This document shows, piece by piece, positions 22,501-34,637 of a stretch of 64,000 bases of DNA. The notes below the pieces were generated by a model. That model was not told where the DNA came from. It did no database searches and saw nothing but the letters and a program-made list of their open reading frames with translations. The DNA is from Exophiala sp. HKRS030 (lineage: Eukaryota > Ascomycota > Eurotiomycetes > Chaetothyriales > Herpotrichiellaceae). How positions within the stretch are numbered: position 1 is the first letter of the stretch; each line of letters starts with the position of its first letter. The position numbers and the translations under genes are program-made. The stretch lies in NCBI GenBank assembly GCA_023897205.1, contig JAHWDD010000005.1, forward strand, positions 2,232,001-2,296,000, in the 5' to 3' direction.

Positions 22501-22922
22501 TCATGTATGTTTGTATTGGTGCCATGATGGTCGGGTCGACCGCGATTACACGAAAACCTGGTGAAAAGGTTAAACGAGCTGAAGAGCTAGGATATTTCAA
22601 GTTTGGCGGAAGCACCGTGCTACTCTTTTTTGAACCGGGGAAGATGGTGTACGATGATGACCTGATCGACAACAGCAATGGAGCCCTGGAAACATTGGTC
22701 AGTCATAACCCACCAAAACTTAGCAAGCGATTTATACTAACTATATTAAAACAGGTACGGGTCGGTATGTCGATTGGGCACTCGCCACACGTTGAGTCAC
22801 ATACGCCGGATATGAAAAAGGACGAAAGTAAAATTACGGCTGAAGAGAGAGCAGATGCGAAACGTAGGATTGAAGGAAGCCTGGCACCTAACAACGGCGG
22901 AGAACCAACACCAGCTGCATAG
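19537..22922 (+). CDS. PSD2: C2-domain phosphatidylserine decarboxylase Psd2
   Basis: First exon 19537-19734, then 19788 onward, joined as VVK-ARNLAAKDRSGTSDPYLVV. A second intron is very likely at 22698-22754: 57 bases, GTCAGT, a perfect TACTAAC branch site, CAG. Removing it joins ETL to VRVGMSIGHSPH; it has no stop and keeps frame, so read-through would still give 1110 instead of 1091 residues. Domains: an Asn run, C2 domain 1 at about 58-185, an acidic linker, C2 domain 2 at about 290-400, an EF-hand loop (DADDSKRISKIE), then the PSD catalytic domain ending in GGST. Cleavage before that Ser gives the beta and alpha chains and the pyruvoyl cofactor. The enzyme converts phosphatidylserine to phosphatidylethanolamine. 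C2-bearing Psd2 enzymes act at endosome/Golgi/vacuole membranes rather than in mitochondria. Confidence 0.93.
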
Positions 22923-23350
22923 CTAACAAGGAGCAATCGACAATCAACAATCGATGAATGACATTTTTTTATTACTTCGTACGCCTACCTTATGATATGA
23001 CGGTGGTTAACGAGATCAGGAAAAAAAGAGACTCTTAATTGAAACAACAAAACGTTAAAACATTAAAACATTAACATGACGGACGTACACTGGGCACGGG
23101 TACAAGCTTGGATAGACAATGCATATACCATCCGTTCAATTGCACGATGGACGGTTGTTTTTGGTTAGGCAAGTTTTAAAAGAGATGAATATCGAAGAAT
23201 ATCAAGACTATTATCAATATCATCAATCATCATCATCATCATTGAATTTCTTCCAAGAGTATTTATTATCTTCCTACCCGAGGTATCTATATGGATCTAA
23301 AGTCGCTCGAATAAAAACCCAAAAAGTACAGACTTTGTAGAACGATATCA
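22923..23350. other. Convergent intergenic region with CAT repeats
   Basis: 3' flanks of PSD2 and the membrane protein. Contains a TTAAAACAT near-tandem at about 23055-23075 and a (CAT)n run at about 23218-23243. No gene. Confidence 0.5.
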
Positions 23351-25635
23351 TCATTTCCTGACCAGGGAGACCCACTTGGCAGCGTCCTGTCCTCCGGCGC
23401 CAAAAGTGCCTCCCGTGGCCTCGGACATGACCTGTCTCTCGACGATCGGGGCGACGGTGTCGTAGACCTTCCCGGCGGCCATCTTGACAAACTGCCACCC
23501 GCCCATTTCGGTCTGGACCATGGCCACCTTTTGTTCGGGCGGGGGATTCGCTTCGACTTCGGCCGGTCCGTTCTGGGTGGCGTCGACGTCCCTGTCGGGG
23601 CCGGGCGGTTGTTGGAAGAGTTGCTCGACGTTCTTGACGGCGACCTGCTGGTGCGAGGGGCCGTCGCCGAAACACGTGGCCGCGAGGCCCTTGACGCTCA
23701 ACCGTTCCTTGACCGACTGCGACTCCGAGGGGTTGGTGTAGTGGTAGGCGGCGACGGCGAGGACGAGCACGGCGAAGCAGTACAAGAACTTGAACCCCAA
23801 CAGGACGAACAGGGGCACGATGGGCACGCGGGTCGCGATGTACTCGTTGTTGCGGGTCTGCTCGAAGTCGGCGCCGTGCGGGTTCATGGTCGCGGCCACC
23901 ATGTACATGGCGCAACTGGAGAAGAAATTCCCCCACCAGTCGGCCAGCTGGGTCGCGTTGTCGGCCTGCTGCACCCGCGCGGAGGCGTAGTCCAGGCACA
24001 GATCGGCGGCGGGGAGGCCCGCGGCGAACGGGTACGAGACCACGCCTCCGGCCGCGTCCAACTTGAGCGAGGTGTTGAAGGCCTGGACGCTGCCGTTGAC
24101 CCAGTCGTAGTTGACGTCGTAGAAGCCCGTGCTGCAGTTCAGCATCCAGGCGTAAAAGGAGTTGTCGTCGTAAAAGATGTTGTCGTCGTAGTCCCAGTCG
24201 TCCAGCCACGGCCACTCGTAGTCGTTCTCGGGGACGCTCTTCCACCCGAGCGACCACGCGCCGAAGTGGAGGGGGTTGGTGAACGAGGCAAACTCGACCA
24301 CCGAGGCGTCGTTGCCCACCATGCTGCTCAAGGACGCGTCCGGGGCGAAGCCGATGCCCGCGGAGGTGTTGGACGTGGTGCGCAGGCCGGTCGCGAGCGA
24401 GGCGCCGTTGGACGTCAAGTCGCCTACGTAGCCCGGGCTGCACTGGAACGTGTAGTTGGCGCCGAGACTCTTCCGGTCCGTTGCGTCCTCGTCGAGGGTG
24501 ATCCACGGGAAGCATTTTGCCGTCATGGGGGTACACTGGGTTTTCATGGCGAACGTGTACGCGCGAAAGTCTCGCGTGTTGTTCATCATCTTGTCGGCCA
24601 GATAGCTGTATTGGACGTTCGGGGTCGAGGGGTCCTTGTAGATCTTGACGGTGTTATTTTCGTGCAGGCCTGTCATGGTCAAGACTGCTTCGTTGGCGTT
24701 GCGCACGTTGTAGCTCCACTTCCGGGGGTTGTGCTCGTCCTGGTTGTAGGTTAGATACTCCATGTTGCAGGGTACCCGCCAAGGGTCGCCATCCGTGGTC
24801 TCGTCATAATACCAGACATCGTAGCAGGTGCTGTTGGGATCGTATATACCTCGGCCGAACGTGGAAATGGAGGAGTTGGTGATCTTCTCGAGCATGACCA
24901 CCTTGTGTGGCGTTACAGTCGTGGCGAACCATGTATCTGCCGCTGGGATGATTATTCTAGGTACCATGTCAGCACTGGGTACGATACAAAATTAGCCACT
25001 GTAGTATACCCCAAAGCTGTGACTGCAGCGAGAGCTGAGAATGCATGAGGGATAGGTGAAATCCATCTTTTTTTGTGCTTGACATGGTAGTGTACGCAGT
25101 CTTTCAACGGAGTGAAGCTACTTCCTCCTAGGAGCTGGATCAGGAGCGACATCTGGTGTGGTGTGAGGAGGTCGCGGGCTTGGTCTTCTTTGGAGATGAG
25201 AATGATTCGGCGGGCGACAAAGAAGGCAACTAGTGCCATGATGGAACTCGAGAGGTATGGTATAACTTTACCGGTCAAGGTTGCGATGGCCGTCAAGGAG
25301 GTCGGGTTGAAATCAACAAACACGGCCGGGTCACCACCAAGATTCTTCCAGTCGTTCAAAATCGTCCATAAACCCGACGCCGAGGTGATGTTGTGTTTGA
25401 GTTGGAGTTGAGGCCAGCCCCTGTTGTAGTCGACCTCTTTGGAATAGATGACGCCTAGGAGGATTGCTGTAACAATGACCACGAGACCACATGGGATCGC
25501 GGCACTGAAGACGATGGAAAGGAAAGCACCATCCATACGTTCAGCATGTTCGTGATTGATCTGGATGAATTCATTGTCGGGTTGCACCTCTTCTGTTGTG
25601 GTCACAGGACCCTGGACTCTCTCCTCTACACCCAT
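23351..25635 (-). CDS. Large four-span membrane protein of unknown function
   Basis: Exons 25635-25010 and 24956-23351 (53-base intron, GTATAC...CTGAC...TAG) give 743 residues. The junction makes one continuous hydrophobic segment, AFSALAAVTALG-IIIPAADTWF. I do not recognise a named family, though similar long proteins recur in filamentous ascomycetes. Visible: a short cytosolic N-terminus; helix 1 near 38-64 (FLSIVFSAAIPCGLVVIVTA); helix 2 near 130-150; helix 3 at the splice; about 380 residues rich in Trp, Tyr, Asn-X-Ser/Thr sites and Cys that look extracellular; helix 4 (VPLFVLLGFKFLYCFAVLVL); and a cytosolic tail of about 115 residues. The inference is a plasma-membrane or secretory-pathway protein with a glycosylated ectodomain. 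GC content climbs steeply toward the 3' end, which also creates long spurious frames on the other strand. Confidence 0.75.
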
Positions 25636-28267
25636 CTTGTTCGAGGTGATGCATCAATCCGTCGCCAAATTTCAACCTGTGTGTCAGTCTAGCTGGGAGC
25701 AGGCCTACCGGAGATATATACTGTTTACCGGGCTGGACTCTGAGGATCCATGGGTGGCGAGACATTGCACATATGATCATCTGAGTGACCAGAGTCCCCG
25801 AGGCAAGTTCTAGCGCCCTGTAATGCAGCAGATTGAAACCATGTCTGCTCGACTGGGAAAGACGTGCGCCGGAAAGGCTCTCCTGGCGTGCGCCTCCTCC
25901 GGCGATGGAAGCCCAGAAAGAGTACATAGGCATGTTAGGATTTTTTGTCGTCAAAAGTCCTCCATTCAAGCGCAAGCTAACGGAGGTGAAGAGCTTTGGC
26001 TGGCTTAAAGGAAAGACATGGCATTTTTGGGCTTGCGCTTTGGTATGGCGCAATGATGGGACTGACGAACAGCGATCGATACGAGAAGATCCACCAATGA
26101 GTCGCTAAGATGTAGACGAGGATCTAGACTCCGTTAGCGCCCACAATGGCGTCGCCGCAATCGCCGGACACCACGCAGCACCGGCGCAGAGAAAGAGCTG
26201 TCTGTCATGGGTACAAAGTAGTGGTATCTCTCAAACCGGAGAGGTGGTGCATTTCAGTCGCGAGTCATCAAGATACCTTTGATTCTCGACAATGAGAGTT
26301 GAGCAGGTGGAGGTGAGAGAAGTCCATATTCCGGATATGCTGAAATTATCGGCATCGGAATTGCCATTTATGACTTGTGTCGTTCACACTGTCAAAGCCT
26401 GGAACATTGACGGTCTTCACCTGTCATATTCAGCCCTCGATAGCTGAGGAGGGTTGGAAGCGATATGTACAATACAATCATACGATGGCGTCGGTTCTGG
26501 GCGATCTTCTGTTTGTCATCACGTCAATAATCCCATAAGAGAAATCCGTGTTGAATGTCGTGTTTCCGATATGCACAAGTTTTGAATCTGCATGGTCTGC
26601 ACTCACGCGTGCATCTATCCAGTCAACAAATCGATGTCAGTGGTTTCAAGGCTGTTTCATCAGATGATCGGTTGTTGGTCAGTCTGCATCGTCGTTGTGG
26701 TCGAATCTTGAATACGGGTAGAGATTATTAGTACTGTTGAAATCTGGAGTGTCTGGAGGAATCAAATTGCCCGTCTGGTTGTTCTATAACGAGCATATGT
26801 TTCCAGTGACAATCGAGGCTGCTGTACACGGTGGACGGTACGTGTATGTCAAGTAGATACGCAGTGTGAGGCGCTTATCACAAATCTTGGCATGTTTTGT
26901 AAGGGGCTGATTATCCTTGGCATGTGCGAGTACAGAATGCAGAGTTACGGGCTGCTGCTATCCGTACAAGTATCAATCAGAAGTCACAGTGTCTGCCTCT
27001 GGTTTATCAATTCATCCGTTATCGGTTGAGGGATCCTCTCTACAGTGTGAGCAACAGCGAGATGGATGTGGGAATGATTCCAAATATGGTGGCAGTGCTG
27101 AAATTAGCAACGCCCTCAAGCGAGAGCCACGCTTTTTGACCCGCTATTATTGTCGCCTCCGACCAAGAAAAATAGGGGACGCGGGCGTTGAATCAAGCGG
27201 CCCAAAGCATCGACCTCGGGGCTTGTTTGAGCTTGTTTCGGCTTGGCTGGGGGCGACAACACAACTGTTGGGCATGAATGAGAACTCCGTCAAAGAGTCG
27301 TTGTAGGCGAGAAGATGTTGCATACCTAGGTATGTTGGGCTGAGCCTGAAACAGGTACGGAAGATGAAATAGGAAGCGAGAATTGATCAAAATCCTGAGT
27401 TGTTCTATTTTGTGATGATGATCGATGCGAGAGACGGAAAGGCAAAGACAACGAGAGGATTTCTTGATGGCCTCCGACTCGCGTTCCTCCTACAGCACAC
27501 ACACCGGCATTACATATTTGTCTCGGTAACACGGAGTAGTAGATGAAGGGAAAAAAAGACACACGGACACACACACAAACTGGTTTGTTAGTCGCTCATT
27601 CGGGTTACGGTATAGATAGTCGTGGCTCCTCCTACTCCATATTGAACTTGTACTGGGTGTTTTGCTCCATCGTGTTTAATTTTGCAACACCATCAAAACT
27701 CTTTATTGGCGCATCCTGCAGGATCCTTGCCACCCTCGCCCAATGCCCTGCCGATCCCTTTTCCTTGCCTTTTCTTCCGTTCCCTTGGTGTTTCGCGACT
27801 CTCTTGCGGGGATTCGCTTCCTGCGGCTGATGAATTGTGCCTCGAGATTGATCCGACCTAAAATCTCATACTCCATATTCCAACGGGAAGTGTATCACCT
27901 TTTCAATCTGTTGTACTCCGTATTTGCTGGTCAACTCTTCTTCCTCACCTTACAGTTGCTTGTTTCTCTCCTCTTTCGCTTCAGTCTTCGTATCCGTCGT
28001 CATTGTCCTCATTCTCTTTGACATTGTACCTTTCGTCACTCGTGTTTCTCAGTACTATCGACCACCCGAGTCACTCCTCGCACTCTTTCGGGCTCTTAAT
28101 ATTCACCTTCGTACACTTCCTGGTCACTTCAACCTCGTCGACAACCACGAGTACATCCTTTCGTTCGATAAATCTATCTTCGCCGTTGTATACAATACAC
28201 CAATTACTTGCGCCGCTTTGGCGCGTACTACCCTCCACCTCTTCATCGCCTACGACATCTCTTCACC
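25636..28267. promoter_or_regulatory. Long divergent region upstream of the membrane protein and the GH76 gene
   Basis: 2.6 kb without a supported gene. Small frames at 25571-26053 and 26917-27306 show no domain. The last 700 bases before 28268 are pyrimidine-rich (CTT/TTC/CTC runs), typical of strong ascomycete promoters and 5' leaders, and contain several upstream ATGs. The gene at 28268 therefore probably has a long 5' untranslated leader. Confidence 0.45.
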
Positions 28268-29755
28268 ATGCGTCTTTCACCTCTTCTATGCCTGGCGCCT
28301 CTCGCCGCGGCCATTACCCTCGATACCAGTTCGGTGTCCTCCATCGAATCAGCCACCTCGGGCGTCGCCTACGATATGATGACATTTTATACTGGTAATC
28401 AGACTGGTCAAGTACCGGGACTGCTTCCTGGATCCTTGAACTGCAATCCCAACGTTCTTGGGACATACTGCTGGTGGGAAGCCGGGGCCATGTGGGGGGC
28501 GTTGATAAACTACTGGCAATACACAAATGATACGACCTATAACAATGTGACCATTGATGCACTGCAGTTCCAACGAGGGCCCGACAACAACTACAACCCT
28601 CCTAACCAGTCAAGAAGTATGGGTGTCGATGACCAGGTATTTTGGGCCTTTTCTGCTCTGGACGCCGTCGAGGCAAACTTTCCCGAAGCAGGAGGCGACA
28701 ATCCATCTTGGTTGTCTCTTGCTCAGGCCGTTTTCAACTTTCAATATGACCTGTGGGACCCCTTGACCTGCGGAGGTGGTTTTAGATGGCAAGTTTTCTC
28801 CTTCAACGCCGGATATAACTTGAAGAACTCAATCTCCAACGGAGGCAATTTTCAACTGGCTGCGCGCCTCGCCTATATCACAGGCAACTCGAGTTATGCG
28901 GACTGGGCGAACAAAGTTTGGGACTGGATGGAAGCGAGCCCGCTGCTACAAACCGACGCCAACACGGGGACGTTCTATATTTGGGACAATACCGACAGTA
29001 ACGACAACTGCACCAGCGTCCAAAACTTTGTCTGGAGTTATAATTACGGTACCATGCTCTCCGGCGCCGCCTACATGTATAACTACACCAACGGAAGCGA
29101 TCTCTGGATGAACCGTGTCGAGACCATTTTGAACAGCACATATTCTCTCTTTTTCCCGCAGCAATACGGCGGCAATATCATGTACGAATTGGAATGCGAG
29201 AAATCTCTAAACTGCGACGAAGATCAAAAGAGTTTCAAGGCATACCTTGCCAGATGGATGGCCGTCACCAGTATCCTCGTTCCTAACACGGCAGCCGGCA
29301 TCAAACCCAAATTGGCCGCCAGTGCCGCCGGTGCTGCAGGCCAATGCGACGGAGGAGACAATGGTCGATCGTGCGGTTTGCAATGGTTTACGCAGACATG
29401 GGACGGCACCACTGGAGTGGGTCAACAGGTAAGCTCTAGTCTCCTTTTTCCTCTCTCATAGTCTTTGTGACAAAATGAAAGATATGATTTCGAAACGGAT
29501 ACTAACATTCTTGTTCTTGCACAGATGGCTGCATTATCAGTCATGGGATCCAATTTGATGACAGAGAGCATGCGGCCTCTTACCTTGAGAACGGGAGCGA
29601 CCTCCAAGAGCAACCCCAATGCCGGCTCAGATGCCCCTAGCAACCCAACCGCCAACCGGAAACCCATCACGACCGCCGACAGAGCCGGAGCCGGCATCCT
29701 TACGATTTTGATGGTTGTCATTGTCGTCGGAGGTAGTGCTTGGTTGGTATACTAA
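28268..29755 (+). CDS. GPI-anchored GH76 alpha-1,6-mannanase (Dfg5/Dcw1 family)
   Basis: Exons 28268-29428 and 29525-29755 (96-base intron) give 463 residues. The upstream in-frame ATG at 28208 was rejected because 28268 starts a clean signal peptide (MRLSPLLCLAPLAAA). The body is a GH76 domain with WWEAGAMWGALINYW and the adjacent catalytic aspartates in MGVDDQVFWAF, plus CGGGFRW and numerous N-glycosylation sites. The C-terminus is Ser/Thr/Pro-rich and ends in a hydrophobic stretch (ILTILMVVIVVGGSAWLVY), as required for GPI attachment. In yeast and Candida, Dfg5 and Dcw1 act outside the plasma membrane and are thought to transfer GPI proteins from the anchor onto wall glucan; losing both is lethal. 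Length and motifs are normal. Which of the two paralogues this is cannot be told here. Confidence 0.92.
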
Positions 29756-30131
29756 GACACTATCCCGCCACCAATGAGGTGCTCTCACTGTTTTTGGTTT
29801 GCAAGAATTTACGATACACCTACAAGGAAATGTTTACGCACCGGATCACTGGGGGGTTTTGGTTGCCGGCGTTCTTGCTTTGGGGTATAGGTATTGTAGT
29901 AGCTTATAACAAGCACATCGGAAGCTCGAAATGACGCAGTCAAACTCTCTCGAAATGGCAAGCCGCCAACGACCCATCTACTATACAGCAGACGAAAATT
30001 TGGACGTAGAGCTGGAGTATTTCTGGCTGAGCAGTGTCGAGAGAAGCTTATATGTATGTCATCGACAGCATCTAGCTCAGTCTTTTGGTTTGTCGAGTCC
30101 GGTATCTGATCTGTGCAGGCCACAGCCGTGA

Positions 30132-30192
<61 letters not shown>

Positions 30193-30864
30193 ATATCTTA
30201 CCATATCTGCCCTAGGTAGGGCAAACCAGGGCAATGTACAGCATTTGGGAAGGCGTTTCATTTATGATGGGGGACTTATCTTATGGACTATGAATTGGCG
30301 AAATACCTTCGAAAAATATGAAGGGTTGACGTGCTTTGATATATGTACGTCAGGACATGAAAACAAGGAGACTCCAGCGAGTCGAGAAGGATTGTTCAAA
30401 ATAGAAATGGACATATTATGCATCTCTGTGTATTGTTTTGTTTCCAAAGGTCAACGATGTCTAATCTGGTTGTAGTTGTTTTGTCGCCAGTGCCAGGAGT
30501 GAGTGATACGAACGAGAGATGCTCAAGACTAATGGGGAAACAATTTATTCCCGCGCATCGCGGATTTATGTCTTGCATTACGGACAGACAGTTGAACCGC
30601 GGCCAGCCACTTACTAAGCATCTTGAGACATGAACGAATCGCGCCCTGCTTTCGACACCATTGGAGCGAAGATACGTCCGTTTTTAGTCCGTCCATGTCC
30701 TTTGTAGCACGGATTATGGCTGCTTAGTACGGGCTACAAGAACACAAGAATGTCTCCTTCTTGACGAGGAAGATGGGAAGGCCGGTGCTGGCATTCCTCT
30801 CTGACCACACACCCTTTATTGCAACCTGATCGTTCTTAGAATACGAAACAAAAAGCATCAAAAC
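29756..30864. other. Intergenic with a GA microsatellite
   Basis: 3' flank of the GH76 gene and promoter of the NmrA-like gene. Holds the GA tract at 30130-30190. No further gene. Confidence 0.5.
30130..30190. repeat. (GA)n microsatellite
   Basis: About 30 GA units interrupted by a single C at 30144. On the minus strand it is a (CT)n tract. Intergenic. Confidence 0.95.
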
Positions 30865-32021
30865 ATGAGCAAGATATTCACAGTCTTTGGTGTAACGGGC
30901 CAACAAGGAGGAGCTCTCATCAAGTATCTATTGGATCATCCCGTCTTTTCAAAGGAATACACTTTCAGGGCCGTCACTCGAGATGCGACCAAACCTGCAG
31001 CGGTTGCCCTGCGAAAAAAGGGGGTCGAGATTGTCGAGGTGATTATTGATCAATTCAATTCCCGAAACCTATACCACACCGACTGAAAAGACAAGGCTAT
31101 GCCGGGAGATCAATGGGGCTGACTAGGTACACAAAGGCAGATATGAACAAACCCGAAACTCTCGTCGAGGCCATGACAGGTACTCATACCGTCTTTGCTC
31201 TGACCAATTGTACGTCCCCCCGTCTCACCCATTACCCCCCTTTAACTCTCCGTTCCCCGTGGGTTCAAGAGGTCAAGTTGCAAGAGAGACGAGAAATTGG
31301 TGGTGACTGACGAAACCACATTTCATCTTTTGTTCAAGGGGTCGAATCGATGGATCCTGCTGTCGAAGTCGTTCAAGGTAAAGCGCTGGCCGACGCCGCC
31401 GTCAAAGCCGGTGGCGTCAAACTTTACATTTGGTCTTCGTTGCCACGCACCGGCATGGCCCACTTTGACAGTAAAGCCGAAGTCGAGGAGTACATTCGTC
31501 GCACCTTTCCCGCCATGACGACGACGACGCGGTCATTCTTTTTCATGCCTGGTTGGTTCATGCAAAATTTTGTCCGAATCATGAAACCAAAGAAGCGTGT
31601 CGGTGTGGACGGCGAAACAGAGTACGTCCTCGCGCAGCCGTTTCCGGGAGCGACACTCGACACCGCCTTGCCACTCATCGACATCGAAGATACCGGCAAG
31701 TTTATCGCTCCGTTCCTGTCGGACCCTGAGAAATACGCAGGAAAACAATTCTTCGCTTGCACCGGAAATTACACCATCAGGGAGATTTGTCAAACCTGGA
31801 CGACGGCCACAGGCACAAAAATCGTCTACGATGAACAAGTGGACGCGATCGCCGAAAGCGACATGGGTGAGGCGGTCAAGGAGAGTCTGAAAAACAGAGA
31901 TCGGTCTCAAGGTTATTATGGTCCCGAGGGAGATGAAGGGATCGATTGGACCCTGGCACAAATCCAAGAAAAGTTGACGACTTGGGAAGAATTTGTAAAA
32001 AGGAATGAACCGTGGTTTTGA
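30865..32021 (+). CDS. NmrA-like family NAD(P)-binding protein
   Basis: Exons 30865-31038, 31137-31209 and 31339-32021 give 309 residues. The junctions read VEIVE-ADMNKPETL and ALTN-WVESMD. The second is secure (leftover T + GG gives Trp); the first acceptor (AAG at 31136) is the best of two candidates. N-terminal Rossmann motif FGVTGQQGGALIKYLL (GxxGxxG), Arg-containing second strand (FRAVTRD), then HVWSS-like YIWSSLP and the substrate-side DIEDTGKF region. The catalytic Tyr-Lys pair of classical SDRs is not in place, as usual for NmrA/HSCARG proteins. Some members sense the NADP/NAD ratio, and NmrA itself binds the GATA factor AreA in nitrogen repression. Stand-alone paralogues like this one are numerous in fungi, so no specific role can be assigned. 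Confidence 0.87.
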
Positions 32022-33072
32022 GGGATCGAAATACTTACCTGAGTAACGCGTCTTCTTCGCCTCATCCGTTGTGGTAGTACCAAACATTTACAGAGGATCA
32101 CTTAAGTAGGTTGTTTAGCTGAGGGAGAAAATGGAGTGAGTTCCGAGGGACGGAGTGTACATACTGTTCCTCTAATCGGCCCCTTGCTCACCCTCCTAAA
32201 CTCGCTGGCCTCACCTACTGGGTAAATCTGTGGTGGTCGTTTGGGATCGAGGAGCAAACGGCACCCCCTTTGAGGGGCGTTTTGTACAACTTGCAGTTGG
32301 AAAGGGAACATCATTTCACCGGCCCAACCTCCCTCCACCAAAAGGACAAACCGAAAAAAAAAGAAATTATGCCAGAAAACAAAAAGCTTGAAAGGTTCGA
32401 ACCCCCGGCTCTGCTGCTACTTATCCCGACTATGACCCCCCTTCGTACCTCTCCTACTTAGCAGAGATACTACAGTGGCCATGGAAACTTGCCAGACTCC
32501 CAATTTTAATCCCACCAGGCCAAGTTTCCAAGGATAAGCCCGACCTCCAAACCATTGGGACAAAGTCGCTATTCGACGTGGTGAGTCTTTTTGGTGGTGG
32601 GCCATCAAGGCGTTTTCTTTGTTGGAGGGAAATTTCACCTTTTCAATTAATATACATGGAATATTAATCCTTGGTGAATCACTCCAGTTGAGTGAATGAG
32701 GGCCCGTCACTCACCAGGGTTGAAAACTCAAGTCGTCCATTGTGCAGAGTGAATCGAGATCTCGGGCAAATTTCATCGCTCTTTTCGGTCGAGAGTTGGC
32801 AGAGAGGTGCGCATGCGCCCAACGTTTGGGCGGCTGCTACTCCTTATTTTTTTTGACTTGACTGAGGTAGTTCGGCTTTTATCATGGGCATGAGAGAAAG
32901 GCATATCATTTCAGATACAATGCAAGCAATCCCTTCTTCTCGAACGTTTTGTCAATGTCGACGATCCCATGACTTTCGGGCAAGCGGAGTAGGAAGGAGC
33001 CTTTCCAATCGGCCTGGCAAAATTACAGATTCTCTGTTGTGGTGATATATACAAAACATCCTCCTTCAAACT
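32022..33072. other. Convergent intergenic region, no gene
   Basis: Short frames only. A palindromic GGTTCGAACC at about 32394 was considered as a tRNA B-box and rejected because no A-box or cloverleaf is nearby. Confidence 0.5.
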
Positions 33073-34473
33073 TCAGTCCCTTGGTTCTGTTCTAACCTCC
33101 CACTGGACATCCTTTCTGATCATATAACGTTGACTTTCATCGCTATTGATGCTTGTAGTTTCACCATTTATTGGCCCTCGACTCACAGACCACTGCGCTG
33201 TTGTAGTAGACGTAGTAGTAGTAGCAGCAGCAGCAGCAGGAGCACCACCCCTGAGCTGTTCCGCCAACAACACTTTGGCGTGGTGGCGGTCCGAAGAACA
33301 CTCCTCTTGGCCGTCATCGTCCATCGACGACGCGAGCACGACACTTTTGCTTTTGGACCTCAGCGTCGATAATTGGAAGCTCTTGCTGTGGCTGTGGTGG
33401 TCCTGTAGGCGGTGGCGGCTGCGACTCGTGCTGCTGCCGTACCCGTATCCATGGCTGGCACCGCCACCACCCATGCCTCCGAACCCCGTACTCAAGCTCT
33501 TCAAAAAATTCTGAAAGGTAGGGACGGCGGCCGAAATCAGTGCAAAAGTCATCTGACTCTGTGTCCAGGCAATAAAGGTGGCTTCTCGGAGAAAGGGGTT
33601 CGTTGTATATGCGTCTTGGTCAAAAGTGTGCAACCGGAACGCAATGAAGACGATGAGACTGTGTTGAGGGCTGTTAGCTAGGTCTGCAAACACCGCGACT
33701 AAAATGAAAAAGCCACTTACAACAAGCGGACACTAAAGATTGACATGACAGTGGCTTTACTCGAGAGCCTTGTCTGAAGGTCATGAACCAAGTAGCCGAC
33801 CAGGGCGACAATGGCAACCTCGGTCACGATATCTAGTGCACCGATGACTTGCCACCGTTCAAGCTTGAGAACTCGTGAGTATATGATCCATATTCTTCAT
33901 AGACTGAGTAGGGGGGGATGGATTTACCACTCCAGGACACTTTTCATTCACAGTCAACCACGGATGTGACAGATTGCATTGAAGGGCGATGGTCAGGAAG
34001 GCTCCGAATGTCCAAATCGCAAGTATGACCATTGCTATGTCGAAGATGAATCTGTGCTGCTTCATGCGCGAGATGCGATGAAGAAAAGACACGACCGAGA
34101 TCTTGCACAGACCAATAACAAGAATGAAGAAGAGGTTGCTGGCATAGTACATCTTTTGGACCCCAGGAACCGCCTCCGGAGACACTAGGGACAGTGATTT
34201 TCCCAGGCCCTTGGAACATGCCCCGAGGACGAGGCTCGACTGAATAATGGCAAAGCCTGTGGCGGCGTAGAACAAATGGTCGTCGAAGCCGATTCCATTG
34301 CCAAGTGTGACACGGACAACGGTTCGAATGCCGCCGAAGAAGAGGAAACAAGCAAGGCCGAATGCTGTTGAGATCAAGACGTAGGCTGCGTGGTCGTCGG
34401 GTGTCACGCTTGCGAAGGGTGCCGACTGCCCTGGGGGAATGGCGGCTCGAGCTGGAGAGCTCATCGTGAGCAC
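33073..34473 (-). CDS. Fungal rhodopsin-family (PTH11-like) seven-helix receptor
   Basis: Exons 34473-33928, 33863-33721 and 33658-33073 give 424 residues, or 421 if MSSPARAA at 34464 is the start. The N-terminus is short and outside. Seven hydrophobic segments follow: AAYVLISTAFGLACFLFF; the HLFYAATGFAIIQSSLVL region; MYYASNLFFILVIGLCKISVV with SFLHRI; IFDIAMVILAIWTFGAFLTIAL with the CNLSHPW and CPG words; WQVIGALDIVTEVAIVALV; MSIFSVRLF-LIVFIAF; and QMTFALISAAVPTFQNFLKS. The GFDD motif after helix 1 and CNLS...CPG fit the fungal rhodopsin domain of PTH11-like proteins. There is no retinal-binding Lys. Pth11 itself senses surface cues in a plant pathogen; the ligand here is unknown. The C-terminal tail has Gly, His/Ser and Ala/Thr runs, the latter from GCA/ACT triplet repeats at about 33205-33245. 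Confidence 0.87.
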
Positions 34474-34611
34474 GGTGCCCGAACAAAAGCTCTGACTTGG
34501 TAGACCTTTGGGAAGTTCGGGTGCTATCCTGTGTATATATGCGGCAGTAAAGACGACAGTTCTTATCTCAGGAGGAAGTTGACAGGAAATCCATGAAGAT
34601 CCACAAGCTTG

Positions 34612-34637
34612 TTGTACCCCCAGCTTGTACCCCCAGC
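34612..34637. repeat. Short tandem repeat (CTTGTACCCCCAG-like)
   Basis: Two near-identical 12-13 base units in a row containing TTGTACCCCCAGC. Intergenic, role unknown. Confidence 0.7.

Noticed and set aside
23274..24754. Long open frames of 420 codons (- strand, other frame) and 407 codons (+ strand) over the membrane-protein gene
   Set aside because: They overlap a gene with a clear intron, helices and glycosylation sites. Their translations are Arg/Gly/Val-rich with no domain, as expected from GC-rich third positions read in the wrong frame.
25571..26053. 160-codon minus frame next to the membrane-protein start
   Set aside because: Overlaps the start of that gene in another frame and has no domain.
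32390..32406. GGTTCGAACC as a tRNA B-box
   Set aside because: Palindromic, so it appears on both strands, but neither strand has an A-box or a seven-pair acceptor stem at the right distance.
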